Shown: positions 47,198 through 59,160 of the stretch, one piece after another
Numbering within the stretch: the first letter of the stretch is position 1
Layout of the letters: each line of letters opens with the position of its first letter
NCBI RefSeq assembly: GCF_018141005.1
Contig: NZ_CP046582.1
Span: 2,418,001 to 2,482,000, forward strand
Origin: Erwinia sp. E602
GTDB taxonomy: Bacteria > Pseudomonadota > Gammaproteobacteria > Enterobacterales > Enterobacteriaceae
DNA length: 64,000 nt
Direction: 5' to 3'
Translations under genes and position numbers: made by a program
The notes under the pieces: generated by a model
The model's database searches: none
The model's input: only the letters and a program-made list of their open reading frames with translations
Told to the model about the DNA's origin: nothing

Positions 47198-48184
47198 ATG
47201 AAACTTGCGGTATACAGCACCAAGCAATATGACCGGAAATACCTGGAGCAGGTCAACGCCGGTTACGGTTTTGAACTGGAGTTTTTCGACTTCCTGCTCA
47301 GCGAACGCACGGCGAAAAACGCCGCCGGCTGCACGGCGGTCTGTATTTTTGTTAACGACGACGGCAGCCGTAAGGTGCTGGAGGAGCTGGCCGCGCTGGG
47401 GGTGAAGTTTATCGCCCTGCGCTGCGCCGGTTTCAACAACGTCGACCTGGACGCCGCCCGCGAGCTCGGCCTGCAGGTGGTGCGCGTGCCGGCCTATTCA
47501 CCGGAGGCGGTGGCGGAACACGCGGTGGGGCTGATGATGACCCTGAACCGCCGCATTCATCGCGCCTACCAGCGCACCCGCGACGCCAACTTCTCGCTGG
47601 ACGGGCTGATCGGCTTTAATATGCACGGCCGCACCGCCGGGGTGATCGGCACCGGCAAGATTGGTATTGCCACCCTGCGCATTCTGAAAGGTTTTGGCAT
47701 GCGCCTGCTGGTCAGCGACCCTTATCCGAGCCAGCAGGCGCGGGATCTGGGCGCGGAGTACGTCGATATCAACACCCTGCTGACCGAGTCCGACGTGGTC
47801 AGCCTGCACTGTCCGCTGACGCCGGAAAACTACCACCTGCTTAACGCCGAAGCCTTTACGCGAATGAAAGACGGGGTGATGGTGATCAACACCAGCCGCG
47901 GCGGCTTAATCGACTCGCAGGCGGCGATTGACGCGCTGAAACAGGGCAAGATTGGCGCGCTGGGGATGGACGTGTATGAGAATGAACGCGATCTGTTCTT
48001 TGAGGATAAGTCTAACGACGTGATCCAGGATGATATCTTCCGCCGCCTGTCCGCCTGCCACAACGTGCTGTTTACCGGCCATCAGGCGTTTCTTACCGCC
48101 GAAGCGCTGACCAGCATCTCACAGACCACGCTACAGAACCTGAGCCAGCTGGAGCAGGGCGAGACCTGCGCCAATCAGCTCTGA
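47198..48184 (+). CDS. ldhA: D-lactate dehydrogenase (fermentative)
   Basis: 328 aa (E. coli 329). 2-hydroxyacid dehydrogenase fold: NAD motif GVIGTGKIGIATLRIL, substrate Arg in NTSRGGLIDSQAA, Glu in DVYENERDLFFED, and catalytic His in VLFTGHQAFLTAEAL. Reduces pyruvate to D-lactate with NADH during fermentation. ATG 47198 with AGGGAAAG upstream; the frame extends 52 codons back without support. A hairpin GACGGC-TTAAC-GCCGTC follows at 48201. Confidence 0.97.
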   Translation: MKLAVYSTKQYDRKYLEQVNAGYGFELEFFDFLLSERTAKNAAGCTAVCIFVNDDGSRKVLEELAALGVKFIALRCAGFNNVDLDAARELGLQVVRVPAYSPEAVAEHAVGLMMTLNRRIHRAYQRTRDANFSLDGLIGFNMHGRTAGVIGTGKIGIATLRILKGFGMRLLVSDPYPSQQARDLGAEYVDINTLLTESDVVSLHCPLTPENYHLLNAEAFTRMKDGVMVINTSRGGLIDSQAAIDALKQGKIGALGMDVYENERDLFFEDKSNDVIQDDIFRRLSACHNVLFTGHQAFLTAEALTSISQTTLQNLSQLEQGETCANQL

Positions 48185-48344
48185 ACGGGGGAGCATCATT
48201 GACGGCTTAACGCCGTCTCTGAATCAACCTGCGCTCACTGCGACCTGCCGTGCTTAAACGGTCCAGGTGCGCAGGCTAAGCCGGTCAGCGTTGAATAAAG
48301 AGAGCATCTGAAACGGCCCGCACGCGTTCGTGGAACTAAGCGTG

Positions 48345-48445
48345 CGCAGGTGCCGTCGGTGAAACTTGTACGCAGGTGCCGTCAGTGAAACTCCACTCAC
48401 AGGTGCGGTGAGTGAAGCTTAGCGCGCGCAGGTGCCGTTAAGCAG
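48345..48445. repeat. Imperfect tandem repeats of the ydbJ 3' end
   Basis: The word CAGGTGC(C/G)GT recurs at 48347, 48373, 48400 and 48429 (periods 26, 27 and 29 bp), each followed in the first three units by a GTGAAACT-like word. The fourth copy is the end of ydbJ itself (its last codons and stop). Units lie downstream of the gene on its strand, as if its final segment had been duplicated several times. Confidence 0.7.
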
Positions 48446-48688
48446 CGCGCTTTCACCGCAGCGGCGGCCGTTGGTCAGCTGACACATGCCTACCGAACTG
48501 CCGTCGAGCTGGCGCGACAGCGCCAGGGTGCCGCCGGCGTTCTCGCAGTTGCTGGCGGCCAGATCGGCCATCGCCACCCGAGCCGGAACGTGGGCTGCCG
48601 TGGCCTGCTGCGGCGGTTCATTATCGCTGCTGCTGCAGGCGGACAACAGCAGGACGGCCGTTGCCAGAAGAAGTTTCGCGGCTTTCAT
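48419..48688 (-). CDS. ydbJ: DUF333 lipoprotein YdbJ
   Basis: 89 aa. Signal and lipobox (LLLATAVLLLSACSSSDNEP), then a DUF333 domain: NCENAGGTLALSRQLDGSSV, GMCQLTNGRRCGESALLNGT with three spaced Cys. E. coli carries ydbJ beside hslJ and ldhA. Probable outer-membrane lipoprotein, function unknown. GGAG is 8 bases before ATG 48688. Its last codons are repeated downstream (48345-48420). Confidence 0.8.
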   Translation of the reverse strand: MKAAKLLLATAVLLLSACSSSDNEPPQQATAAHVPARVAMADLAASNCENAGGTLALSRQLDGSSVGMCQLTNGRRCGESALLNGTCAR

Positions 48689-48991
48689 GGTGGATCTCCG
48701 GTTCGGAAGGCGGTAAGGGCTCAACGAGAATAGGCTACCTTGCACAGCAGGTCGATAGCTGTCACGATTTTTTACAAAATCAAAAGTTCGCATCTGGCAA
48801 TAGGCACGCCTCTGAATTTCAACCACGTTTCGCAGCAGCCGAACCACTCCGGCGATTAAATACGGCGAATTTCGTAAAAATACGATAGCCTGAAATGCTT
48901 GTGGTAGTGCCGGGCTGCTGTGTCAGACTCGCCGACCAGACTACGTTGCGATGGTCACTCCATCGCTGTTATGAAGAGAAAAGGAACCGTT

Positions 48992-49285
48992 ATGACCGAT
49001 AAGCAGGTATTAATTATTGCCACCCTGACTGCCAAAGCCGGTAAAGGTGACGAACTGGCGAAAGTGCTGCAGGCCTGCGTAGGGCCAAGCCACGCCGAGG
49101 CAGGCAACGTGCATTACGATCTCTACCGCAGCGAAGCCAACCCGGATGCGTTCCTGTTCCATGAGACCTGGAAGAGCGTGGCCGCCGTGGCCGAACACGA
49201 GCAGCAGCCGCACTACCTGGCGCTGCAGCAGGGCGCGGCGCCACTGCTGGCGGCAGCACCGGTGGTCAGCAAGATTTCTGTCTAA
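48992..49285 (+). CDS. Antibiotic biosynthesis monooxygenase (ABM) domain protein
   Basis: 97 aa. ABM fold: VLIIATLTAKAGKGDELAKV, HAEAGNVHYDLYRSEANPD, FLFHETWKSVAAVAEHEQQP with the conserved Glu-x-W and His. YgiN-like; such dimers act on quinols or aromatic rings. ATG 48992 has AAGGA upstream and the earlier in-frame ATGs have none. It is convergent with dbpA, with a strong inverted repeat between. Confidence 0.85.
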   Translation: MTDKQVLIIATLTAKAGKGDELAKVLQACVGPSHAEAGNVHYDLYRSEANPDAFLFHETWKSVAAVAEHEQQPHYLALQQGAAPLLAAAPVVSKISV

Positions 49286-49301
49286 GCATCTGGTTGATCC
49301 C

Positions 49302-49338
49302 AATATTACCGCACGCTGTTAACGCGGGCGGTAATATT
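49302..49338. terminator. Inverted repeat between ABM gene and dbpA
   Basis: AATATTACCGC and GCGGTAATATT, a perfect 11-bp stem around a 15-base loop, between convergent genes. Likely bidirectional terminator; T-runs are contained in the stem. Confidence 0.55.
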
Positions 49339-49394
49339 CCGGGTCAAATGGCGAACGCTGATGCCAGCGTCAGGCTCCCTGTCCGACCGCCGGC

Positions 49395-50774
49395 TTACTT
49401 CATCAGCATCGCGCGGCAGGATTTACCTTTGATCTTCACCTGCTGCAGCTGTTTCATCACCTGGCGGGCCAGCGACTGGCGCACCGCCACATAGGCGTGA
49501 TTCGGCGCAATCTCGATTTTACCCACCTGATCGCCCTTCAGCCCGCCGTCGCCGGTCAGCGCACCCAGAATATCCCCCGGGCGGATTTTAGCCTTACGTC
49601 CGCCGTCAATGCACAGCGTGGCCATTTCCGCCGGCAGCGCCACCGTCGCCACCGACTTCAGCTCGCTGACGCTGCGCCACTGCAGTTTTTGCTGCAGCAG
49701 ATCTTCCAGCGCGTGGGCGCGTGCCATCTCGTCCGGCGCCACCAGGCTGGCGGCAAAGCCCTCCTGCCCGGCGCGTGCGGTACGGCCGATGCGGTGCACG
49801 TGCACCTCCGGATCGAAGGAGAGCTGATAGTTGACCACCATCTCCAGCGATTTGATATCGAGTCCGCGCGCGGCGACGTCGGTGGCCACCAGCACCCGGC
49901 AGCTGGCGTTAGAGAAGCGTACCAGCACGCGATCGCGATCGCGCTGTTCGAGGTCGCCGTGCAGCGCCAGCGCGCTGATCTGCGCGCTTTCCAGCGCGGC
50001 TGCGATGTCGTCGCACTCGCGGCGGGTGTTACAGAACACCACGCAGGAGGCCGGCCTGCGCTGGCTGAGCAGGCCGGTCAGCGCCTGCAGCTTCTCCCGC
50101 GAGCCGGCCTCATAGAACACCTGCTCGATGGCAGGCAGATCGGAGACGTCGCCGGTTTCCACGGTCAGCGGGTCGCGCTGGATACGCTGGCTGATCTGCG
50201 CGATATCCTGCGGCCAGGTGGCGGAGAACAGCAGCGTCTGCCGCTGCGGTGGGCAGTAGCTGACGATCTCGTTGATGTCGTCACGGAAGCCCATCTCCAG
50301 CATGCGGTCGGCCTCGTCCAGCACCAGCGTTTTGACGCCGTCGAGCCTGAGGGTTTCGCGCTTCAGGTGATCGAGAATGCGCCCCGGGGTGCCGACCACG
50401 ATATGCGGCGCGTGGACCAGCGAGTCGCGCTGCGCGCTGACCGGCTGGCCGCCGCACAGCGTCAGGATCTTGATATTGGCGGTAAAGCGCGCCAGCCGGC
50501 GCAGCTCTTTGCTGACCTGATCGGCCAGTTCACGGGTCGGACAGAGGACCAGCGCCTGGGTGGCGTACTGGCTGGCGTCAATCACGTGCATCACGCCGAG
50601 GCCGAAAGCGGCGGTTTTGCCGCTGCCGGTTTTGGCCTGGGCACGCACGTCACGTCCGGCGAGGATCGCCGGCAGCGCCGCGGCCTGCACCGGGGTCATC
50701 GCGGTGTAGCCCAGCTCGTTAAGGTTGTCGATCTGGCTGGCGGGCAGTTGGGTCAGGGTGGAAAAAGCAGTCAC
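49395..50774 (-). CDS. dbpA: ATP-dependent 23S rRNA helicase DbpA
   Basis: 459 aa (E. coli 457) from GTG 50774, which gives VTAFSTLTQLPASQIDNLNE, the family N-terminus; the frame stays open 64 codons further upstream without support. Q motif, Walker A AQAKTGSGKTAAF, DEAD in VLDEADRMLEMGF, SAT (LLFSATWP), HRIGRTARAG. C-terminal RNA-binding domain (AEMATLCIDGGRKAKIRPGD, LGALTGDGGLKGDQVGKIEI) targets hairpin 92 of 23S rRNA in 50S assembly. Divergent from ttcA. Confidence 0.96.
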   Translation of the reverse strand: MTAFSTLTQLPASQIDNLNELGYTAMTPVQAAALPAILAGRDVRAQAKTGSGKTAAFGLGVMHVIDASQYATQALVLCPTRELADQVSKELRRLARFTANIKILTLCGGQPVSAQRDSLVHAPHIVVGTPGRILDHLKRETLRLDGVKTLVLDEADRMLEMGFRDDINEIVSYCPPQRQTLLFSATWPQDIAQISQRIQRDPLTVETGDVSDLPAIEQVFYEAGSREKLQALTGLLSQRRPASCVVFCNTRRECDDIAAALESAQISALALHGDLEQRDRDRVLVRFSNASCRVLVATDVAARGLDIKSLEMVVNYQLSFDPEVHVHRIGRTARAGQEGFAASLVAPDEMARAHALEDLLQQKLQWRSVSELKSVATVALPAEMATLCIDGGRKAKIRPGDILGALTGDGGLKGDQVGKIEIAPNHAYVAVRQSLARQVMKQLQQVKIKGKSCRAMLMK

Positions 50775-51036
50775 GGGATGATTCTCAAAACAGCAAAGGA
50801 AGATGGCGCGGATTGTAGCAGATAACCCGTCCGCAGGGCGACTTTCCGCGCGGACGCCCCGCCCGGCTGCCCGCTGCGGGGGCATATCCTGCCCGGCCAG
50901 CGATCGTGTGCGGTTAATGCACCACAAATCGTGCTGGAATTCCCCCGCGGAATCCGTACCATACACGCCATCAGGGCTTACCCACCGTGTTCGTGGGGCA
51001 ATCCCGCCACTATTTCCGAGTTGAGAACGTCAGAAT

Positions 51037-51966
51037 ATGCTATCGAATCCAGAGACCGCCAAAAAAGATCAATACAACCTGAACAAGCTGCAGAAGCGCC
51101 TGCGGCGTAACGTCGGCCAGGCGATTGCCGACTTCAATATGATCGAAGAGGGCGACCGCATTATGGTCTGCCTGTCAGGCGGTAAAGACAGCTACACCAT
51201 GCTGGAGATCCTGCGCAGCCTGCAGCAGAGCGCGCCGATTTCGTTCTCGCTGGTGGCGGTCAATCTCGATCAGAAGCAGCCGGGCTTCCCGGGCCATATT
51301 CTGCCGGAGTATCTGGAACAGCAGGGCGTGGAGTATAAGATCGTTGAAGAGAACACCTACGCCATCGTGAAAGAGAAGATCCCGGAAGGCAAAACCACCT
51401 GTTCACTCTGCTCGCGCCTGCGCCGCGGTATTCTCTACCGCACCGCCACCGAACTGGGCTGTACCAAGATCGCCCTCGGCCACCACCGCGACGATATCCT
51501 GCAGACGCTGTTCCTGAATATGTTCTACGGCGGCAAGATGAAGGGCATGCCGCCAAAGCTGATGAGCGACGACGGTAAACATATCGTGATCCGCCCGCTG
51601 GCCTACTGCCGCGAGAAGGATATCGAACGCTTCGCTATCGCCCGCGAATACCCGATTATCCCATGCAACCTGTGCGGTTCGCAGCCCAACCTGCAGCGTC
51701 AGGTGGTGGGCGAAATGCTGCGCGACTGGGATAAACGCTATCCGGGACGCATTGAAACCATGTTCAGCGCCATGCAGAACGTGGTGCCGTCACACCTTGC
51801 CGACCATCAGCTGTTCGACTTCAGGAACATTCAGCACGGCAGCGAGGTCGTCGACGGCGGCGATCTGGCCTTTGACCGCGAAACGCTGCCGGTGCAGCCG
51901 GCCGGCTGGCAGCCGGAAGAGCAGGATGACGCGCCGGTGCGTCTCGACGTGCTGGAAATTCGCTAA
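51037..51966 (+). CDS. ttcA: tRNA-cytidine(32) 2-sulfurtransferase TtcA
   Basis: 309 aa (E. coli 311). PP-loop [12 protein letters not shown] binds [19 protein letters not shown] and [16 protein letters not shown] carry the CxxC pairs for the [4Fe-4S] cluster; [20 protein letters not shown] is a family signature. Thiolates C32 of certain tRNAs. Divergent from dbpA across about 260 bp. Confidence 0.97.
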   Translation: MLSNPETAKKDQYNLNKLQKRLRRNVGQAIADFNMIEEGDRIMVCLSGGKDSYTMLEILRSLQQSAPISFSLVAVNLDQKQPGFPGHILPEYLEQQGVEYKIVEENTYAIVKEKIPEGKTTCSLCSRLRRGILYRTATELGCTKIALGHHRDDILQTLFLNMFYGGKMKGMPPKLMSDDGKHIVIRPLAYCREKDIERFAIAREYPIIPCNLCGSQPNLQRQVVGEMLRDWDKRYPGRIETMFSAMQNVVPSHLADHQLFDFRNIQHGSEVVDGGDLAFDRETLPVQPAGWQPEEQDDAPVRLDVLEIR

Positions 51967-51994
51967 GCCAATCCTGCCCTGCCTGCACGCTGTC

Positions 51995-52153
51995 TTAACG
52001 GTGCGCCGGCGGGTCAATAATCGGGTGTGGATCGATCGGCGGCGGATCGGGCAGTGACGGGTCCGGCGGCGGCGTCGGCTGCGGTCCGGGGATCGGCAGC
52101 GGGTCGCTGAGCGGTTCTGAGCTGCGAATGTGCGGATGGATAGCGGATAACAT
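51995..52153 (-). CDS. Small proline-rich protein
   Basis: 52 aa. After MLSAIHPHIRSSEPL it consists of short Pro/Asp repeats (DPLPIPGPQPTPPPDPSLPD, then PPPIDPHPIIDPP). GAGG AGG directly upstream of ATG 52153 is a near-perfect ribosome-binding site, so translation is likely. No family recognised. It starts 64 bp past the fnrS terminator on the same strand, so it could be expressed by readthrough. Convergent with ttcA. Confidence 0.65.
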   Translation of the reverse strand: MLSAIHPHIRSSEPLSDPLPIPGPQPTPPPDPSLPDPPPIDPHPIIDPPAHR

Positions 52154-52216
52154 GGCGTCCTCCTCGGTAAGGTCGAACCTTAAGCGTAGAAGATCTGGCC
52201 CGGCTGGCAAACCGGC

Positions 52217-52334
52217 AAAAAAAAACCGGCCAGCGGCCGGCGTCGTGCGAATTAAATGCGCTGAGCATCAATTCTAAAAGGAAGTCAGACAATATGGAGC
52301 GTAACGCCCATCGCTTGACGTTACATTCACCTGC
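52217..52334 (-). ncRNA. fnrS: FnrS small RNA
   Basis: About 118 nt. The 5' part on the minus strand (GCAGGTGAATGTAACGTCAA, then GCGATGGGCGTTACGCTCCA and TATTGTCTGACTTCCTTTT) follows E. coli FnrS almost base for base, including the 5' single-stranded seed and the middle seed. The 3' end is a hairpin (CCGGCCGCTGGCCGG) with nine T; this terminator differs in sequence from E. coli but not in form. FnrS is Hfq-dependent, induced without oxygen, and represses aerobic-metabolism mRNAs. Located next to zntB as in E. coli. Confidence 0.93.
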
Positions 52335-52369
52335 GAGATGAAGTTTGCCGCGAAGCCGTCGCGGCGTTA

Positions 52370-52383
52370 TTGATTTCGATCAG
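52370..52383. promoter_or_regulatory. FNR box of the fnrS promoter
   Basis: TTGAT-TTCG-ATCAG matches the consensus at 9 of 10 fixed positions and is centred about -42.5 from the inferred fnrS start, the class II FNR activation position. Confidence 0.87.
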
Positions 52384-52428
52384 GTTCCGCACGCTTTCCG
52401 CGATTTAATCTGCTGTCTTTGTGTTTTT

Positions 52429-53412
52429 TCACAGCCATTTACGTCGCCGTAACCACCATGCAACGCCGGAAACCAGCAGCGCTAACAGCAGGCAGAAAAT
52501 GCCAAAACCATAGCGCCACTCGCCCCCGGGAATGCCGCCGAGGTTCACGCCGAACAGGCCGGTGAGGAAGGTGGTCGGCAGGAAGATCATCGCCATCAGC
52601 GACATGGTGTAGGTACGGCGATTCATCGCCTCCGCCATTACCGTGCTGATCTCATCGGACAGCACCCCGGTACGCGCCACGCTGGCGTCCAGATCGTCCA
52701 GCCCGCGCCCCAGCCGGTCGGCGATATCCTGCATGCGGCGGCGGTCGTCGTCGCTCATCCACGGCAGGCGCTCGCTGGCCAGCCGCGAAAAGACGTCGCG
52801 CTGCGGCGCCATATACCTGCGCATAATAATCAGCTGCTTGCGAATTAAAGCCAGCTCGCCGCGCGGCGGCACGCGCTGGTCAACCACCGCGTCCTCCAGC
52901 TCGATGATTTTATCGTGCAGGTCCTCGATAAACTCGCTGGTGTGGTCGGTCAGCGCGTCACAGACGTCCACCAGCCAGCTGCCGCCGTCGGTAGGTCCGT
53001 TGCCGTTGTTCAGGTCGGTCAGCACTTCATCGATGGCGAACACCTTGCGGCGGCGCGTCGAGACGATCAGCTTTTCGTTGATAAACACCCGGATCACCAC
53101 CAGCTGATCGGGACGCGACTCGCTGTTGAGATTCACGCTGCGCAGGGTGATCATCGTGCCGTCGCCCAGCCGGCTGACCCGCGGCCGCATGCTGTCACCG
53201 CCCAGCGCATCCCTGACCGCATCCGGCAGCAGCGGCGTCGACATCAGCCAGTCGGCGCTGGCGCGGTGGGTGTAGTTCAGATGCAGCCAGCACGGACGGT
53301 CGCAATGGACCACTTCGCTGTTCTCAATCGGGATCAGCCCGCCCTTCCCGTCCAGCTGGCAGGAGATAATGGCGTCTGATACCTGTAACGCATTGCCTGA
53401 AATTGACTCCAT
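52429..53412 (-). CDS. zntB: Zinc transporter ZntB (CorA family)
   Basis: 327 aa, E. coli length. Cytosolic funnel domain ([57 protein letters not shown]), stalk helix, then two C-terminal helices with the pore motif [10 protein letters not shown] (GVN in place of the CorA GMN, as in E. coli ZntB). Forms a pentamer moving Zn2+ with protons. Same strand and just upstream of fnrS. Confidence 0.96.
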   Translation of the reverse strand: MESISGNALQVSDAIISCQLDGKGGLIPIENSEVVHCDRPCWLHLNYTHRASADWLMSTPLLPDAVRDALGGDSMRPRVSRLGDGTMITLRSVNLNSESRPDQLVVIRVFINEKLIVSTRRRKVFAIDEVLTDLNNGNGPTDGGSWLVDVCDALTDHTSEFIEDLHDKIIELEDAVVDQRVPPRGELALIRKQLIIMRRYMAPQRDVFSRLASERLPWMSDDDRRRMQDIADRLGRGLDDLDASVARTGVLSDEISTVMAEAMNRRTYTMSLMAMIFLPTTFLTGLFGVNLGGIPGGEWRYGFGIFCLLLALLVSGVAWWLRRRKWL

Positions 53413-53614
53413 TGTGTCTCCGGATTCAGCATAATCAATGCGATACAGTTTAGCCTGTCCGCCCAGGCTTGCATAATCGCACGCGCGGCAACAGCGGTGA
53501 GAAAGCGTATCAAACTGCTACCAAAAGCGGATCGCGGTCACGAAAATCAGTTTTGATCTGCCACATCTCTTGCTAATTATCCGCCGCTGGGGAACTATCG
53601 CTGCACTAAAAACA

Positions 53615-53636
53615 GGATTGCTACTGAGCTTCAGGC

Positions 53637-53642
<6 letters not shown>
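53615..53642 (+). promoter_or_regulatory. RAT (ribonucleic antiterminator) before the bgl PTS operon
   Basis: Begins GGATTGCTACTG and ends TTCAGGCAAAACC, the 28-nt BglG/LicT/SacY target fold. Its last bases (AAAACC) are the 5' strand of the terminator that follows, so binding by the antiterminator excludes termination. Confidence 0.9.
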
Positions 53643-57060
<3,418 letters not shown>

Positions 57061-57069
57061 AAAACATAA

Positions 57070-57097
57070 GGGCAGCGATTCGCTGCCCTGTTTGTTT
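57070..57097 (+). terminator. bgl operon terminator
   Basis: GGGCAGCG-ATT-CGCTGCCC followed by TGTTTGTTT, ten bases after the glucosidase stop. Confidence 0.85.
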
Positions 57098-57169
57098 GCG
57101 TGCCCGGTTAATGACGTTGCCTGTACCAGCCCTCTGCGGCCTCCCTGCCGCCACCATCATGCGCTAGCG

Positions 57170-58033
57170 TTACGCTTCGTCCGCACTCTCATCCAGCGCC
57201 AGCGTCTCCTTACGCACCCGTTCAATATGAATGGTGAGGAACATGCGTTCTTCGCTGCCCAGCGCGTAGTCATAGTTTTTCATCACGTGGCGGTCGATCT
57301 TCTCCACGCACTTGTAGGCGGCGGGATAACGCTCACGTACCACGTCGTGCAGTGAATCATCGTCGCTGTAGACGCCGCGTTTGCCAAGCATGCGCTGCGA
57401 GAAGAACTTAAGGTGGGTGACAAAGCGGTTATAGCTCAGCGAGTCGGTCTGATAGTCCAGCTGCAGCTGGTACTTTACGATATGCAGGATCTCCTGCATA
57501 AATCTGGTGATATGCATTACCGCCGGCATCTCACTGCCCAGCTGCGCGTTAACCAGGTGCAGGGCAATAAAACCGGCTTCATCGTCCGGCAGCCTGACCT
57601 TCAGCCGTTTTTCGATGATATCCAGCGCCGCCAGACCAATGCCGTACTCTTTCGGATAGAGGCTGCGGATTTCCCACTGCAACACGTTGCGGATCGGCAG
57701 GTTTTGCTGGTGGCGCGTCAGGGCAAAGTTAACGTGATCGGTCAGCGCTATCGCCAGGCTGTCGTGCAGCGCGCCGCTGAGCTGCTCGCGCGCCAGCGCG
57801 ATAATACATTCCGAGGCGATAACCACCTCCAGCGGGATCTCAGAGAGCAGCTCGGTTAAGCGCCCGGTCAGTTCATGGCTTTTCAGGGCGAAGGTTTTTT
57901 CCACCAGCTGCGGGTCCAGCTCGTCGCCCGCGCGTTTTTTAAACGCCAGACCGCGCCCCATTACCACCTGTTCCTGGCCCTGCTGGTCATGCACGATGAC
58001 CACATTATTATTAAGTACTTTCGCTATTATCAT
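57170..58033 (-). CDS. bglG: BglG/LicT-family transcription antiterminator
   Basis: 287 aa. N-terminal CAT RNA-binding domain (residues 1-55, MIIAKVLNNNVVIVHDQQGQ then GRGLAFKKRAGDEL), then PRD1 (about 65-170, with ITLH-type His in the ALTDHVNFAL block) and PRD2 (about 172-280, with FIALHLVNAQLG and FLTIHIERV). Phosphorylation of PRD His by the PTS sets activity. Start ATG 58033; longer frame has no support. Lies convergent to the bgl operon rather than in front of it, and has its own RAT and terminator. Confidence 0.92.
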   Translation of the reverse strand: MIIAKVLNNNVVIVHDQQGQEQVVMGRGLAFKKRAGDELDPQLVEKTFALKSHELTGRLTELLSEIPLEVVIASECIIALAREQLSGALHDSLAIALTDHVNFALTRHQQNLPIRNVLQWEIRSLYPKEYGIGLAALDIIEKRLKVRLPDDEAGFIALHLVNAQLGSEMPAVMHITRFMQEILHIVKYQLQLDYQTDSLSYNRFVTHLKFFSQRMLGKRGVYSDDDSLHDVVRERYPAAYKCVEKIDRHVMKNYDYALGSEERMFLTIHIERVRKETLALDESADEA

Positions 58034-58050
58034 TTTTTTGGCCTGAAAAC

Positions 58051-58090
58051 AAAAAAACCCGACCGCCGGTGGAGTCCGGAGATCAGGTTT
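58051..58090 (-). terminator. Conditional leader terminator of bglG
   Basis: Minus strand AAACCTGA ... TCGGGTTT (with an inner CCGG/CCGG stem) followed by seven T, ending 18 bp before the bglG ATG. Overlaps the RAT. Confidence 0.8.
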
Positions 58091-58116
58091 TGCCTGCGTA
58101 AATGCAGTAACAATCC
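58086..58116 (-). promoter_or_regulatory. RAT in the bglG leader
   Basis: Minus strand begins GGATTGTTACTGC and ends ACGCAGGCAAAACC, a textbook BglG-type RAT with a stem longer than that of copy 1. It indicates that bglG expression needs BglG itself. Confidence 0.9.
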
Positions 58117-58197
58117 AGTAGTGGTAACACGATAATCCTTTATACGACCGTCTCAAGCGGTCAGAGGCTGAAATGTGATTCAGCTCGCGATCTGTTT

Positions 58198-58521
58198 TCA
58201 GCCAGGCTGCGTACACTTTGCCTGGGTTAACGCCTGCAGCTGTTTTTCCCGCTTGTCGGCCTGGCTTTGCGCCCGCGCCTTAGCGATACCGTTACCTACC
58301 CCGAAGTCCAGTAACACTCCGACCACCGTCAGACCGTCGAATTCGCCTTTCTTATCAATCTGCTGCTGCACCTGCTGCTGTTCAGCCGTCAGCTTCTGCG
58401 CGCCCTGGCAGTCCAGCTGGGTTTGCTGCACGTTGCTCAACGGCGGCGAGTCGGGATAGCTTTTCACTGCGCAGCCGCTGAGCAGCAGGCTGACGGTCAG
58501 CAGGCCGGTTATTGTTTTCAT
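58198..58521 (-). CDS. Hypothetical lipoprotein
   Basis: 107 aa. Signal peptide with lipobox LLLSGC (TGLLTVSLLLSGCAVKSYPD), then a Gln-rich helix (LTAEQQQVQQQIDKKGEFDG), a glycine-containing hydrophobic stretch (LTVVGVLLDFGVGNGIAKA) and a basic helical tail. The glycine segment resembles small outer-membrane lipoproteins that insert or oligomerise; function unknown. CAGGG precedes ATG 58521. Upstream of the bglG leader on the same strand. Confidence 0.75.
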   Translation of the reverse strand: MKTITGLLTVSLLLSGCAVKSYPDSPPLSNVQQTQLDCQGAQKLTAEQQQVQQQIDKKGEFDGLTVVGVLLDFGVGNGIAKARAQSQADKREKQLQALTQAKCTQPG

Positions 58522-58718
58522 GATGAGACCCTGATGGTGTAAGAGTGGCTGATTATGGCAGCGCGGCCCGCGGGCAATAGGTCGAACAGCAGCGTTAAGG
58601 GGGGGTATTTCCTGGCGATAAAAAGATGAGTTTTCTTCGCAGTTGGTAAAAAACTTCGGATAAACCTGACCATTCATATCCTGCGAAATAAATAACAGCT
58701 AAAAACCATCGGGTTAAT

Positions 58719-58752
58719 AAAAAAAGCGCTCTCCGCATCTGTGAAGAGCGCT
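58719..58752 (-). terminator. hok mRNA terminator, locus 2
   Basis: Minus strand AGCGCTCT ... AGAGCGCT followed by TTTTTTT. Confidence 0.8.
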
Positions 58753-58822
58753 TGATAAAAGCGCCTGGGTGCAAAACTCCATCAGTCCTGATAAGGCGGG
58801 CTTACCCCCGCCTTAAAACAGA

Positions 58823-58984
58823 CTACTTACCGTCAGATCCGCAAGCCAGTCTGGCTGCCACCTCCCTTTCTCCATCCTTCAGCCTTAACTCACACAGCGA
58901 GCGCCGCGTCAGGAGCGTGAATATCAGTAATGTTATACACAGTATCAATACGCACCCGATCAGGGGGTTGTTCGGCAGTTTCAT
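58823..58984 (-). CDS. Hok/Gef-type type I toxin, locus 2
   Basis: 53 aa. MKLPNNPL, one transmembrane helix ([18 protein letters not shown]), [20 protein letters not shown] with the conserved Cys, tail ACGSDGK. Same architecture and strand as locus 1 (37294-37452), roughly two thirds identical. AAGGAG 9 bases before ATG 58984. Regulated by an antisense sok RNA in the leader. Confidence 0.9.
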   Translation of the reverse strand: MKLPNNPLIGCVLILCITLLIFTLLTRRSLCELRLKDGEREVAARLACGSDGK

Positions 58985-59041
58985 GACCGTCTTCTCCTTG
59001 CCTTGAGGCAGGTAAGAGGCTATCCTGATGTTGTTGAGCAT
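58823..59041 (-). CDS. Mok-type leader frame of hok locus 2
   Basis: 72 aa from ATG 59041 ([19 protein letters not shown] then Hok in frame). Counterpart of the mok frame at locus 1, where [18 protein letters not shown] is nearly the same. Confidence 0.7.
   Translation of the reverse strand: MLNNIRIASYLPQGKEKTVMKLPNNPLIGCVLILCITLLIFTLLTRRSLCELRLKDGEREVAARLACGSDGK
58998..59026 (+). promoter_or_regulatory. sok promoter, locus 2
   Basis: TTGCCT (58998-59003), 17-base spacer, TATCCT (59021-59026): identical boxes and spacing to locus 1. Confidence 0.65.
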
Positions 59042-59084
59042 AGGGTAGGCCTCGGGGTTAATGAAAATTAACTTCGGGGCTTTT
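59033..59084 (+). ncRNA. Sok-type antisense RNA, locus 2
   Basis: About 52 nt, ending in the same hairpin as locus 1 (GCCTCGGGGTTAAT-GAAA-ATTAACTTCGGGGC, TTTT). The first 20 nt differ from locus 1 (TTGAGCATAGGGTAGG against TTCATGCATACAGGGG), which may limit cross-repression. Ends inferred. Confidence 0.75.
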
Positions 59085-59154
59085 CTACTTTATGCCACAG
59101 ACAAATCAGCATTTCTGCACGTCGCCCGGGCAAAAAGCCGCAAGCGCCGCGGTT

Positions 59155-59160
59155 ATTATA
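59155..59160 (-). promoter_or_regulatory. hok -10 element, locus 2
   Basis: Perfect TATAAT on the minus strand, predicting a hok mRNA of about 430 nt ending at 58719. Confidence 0.6.
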
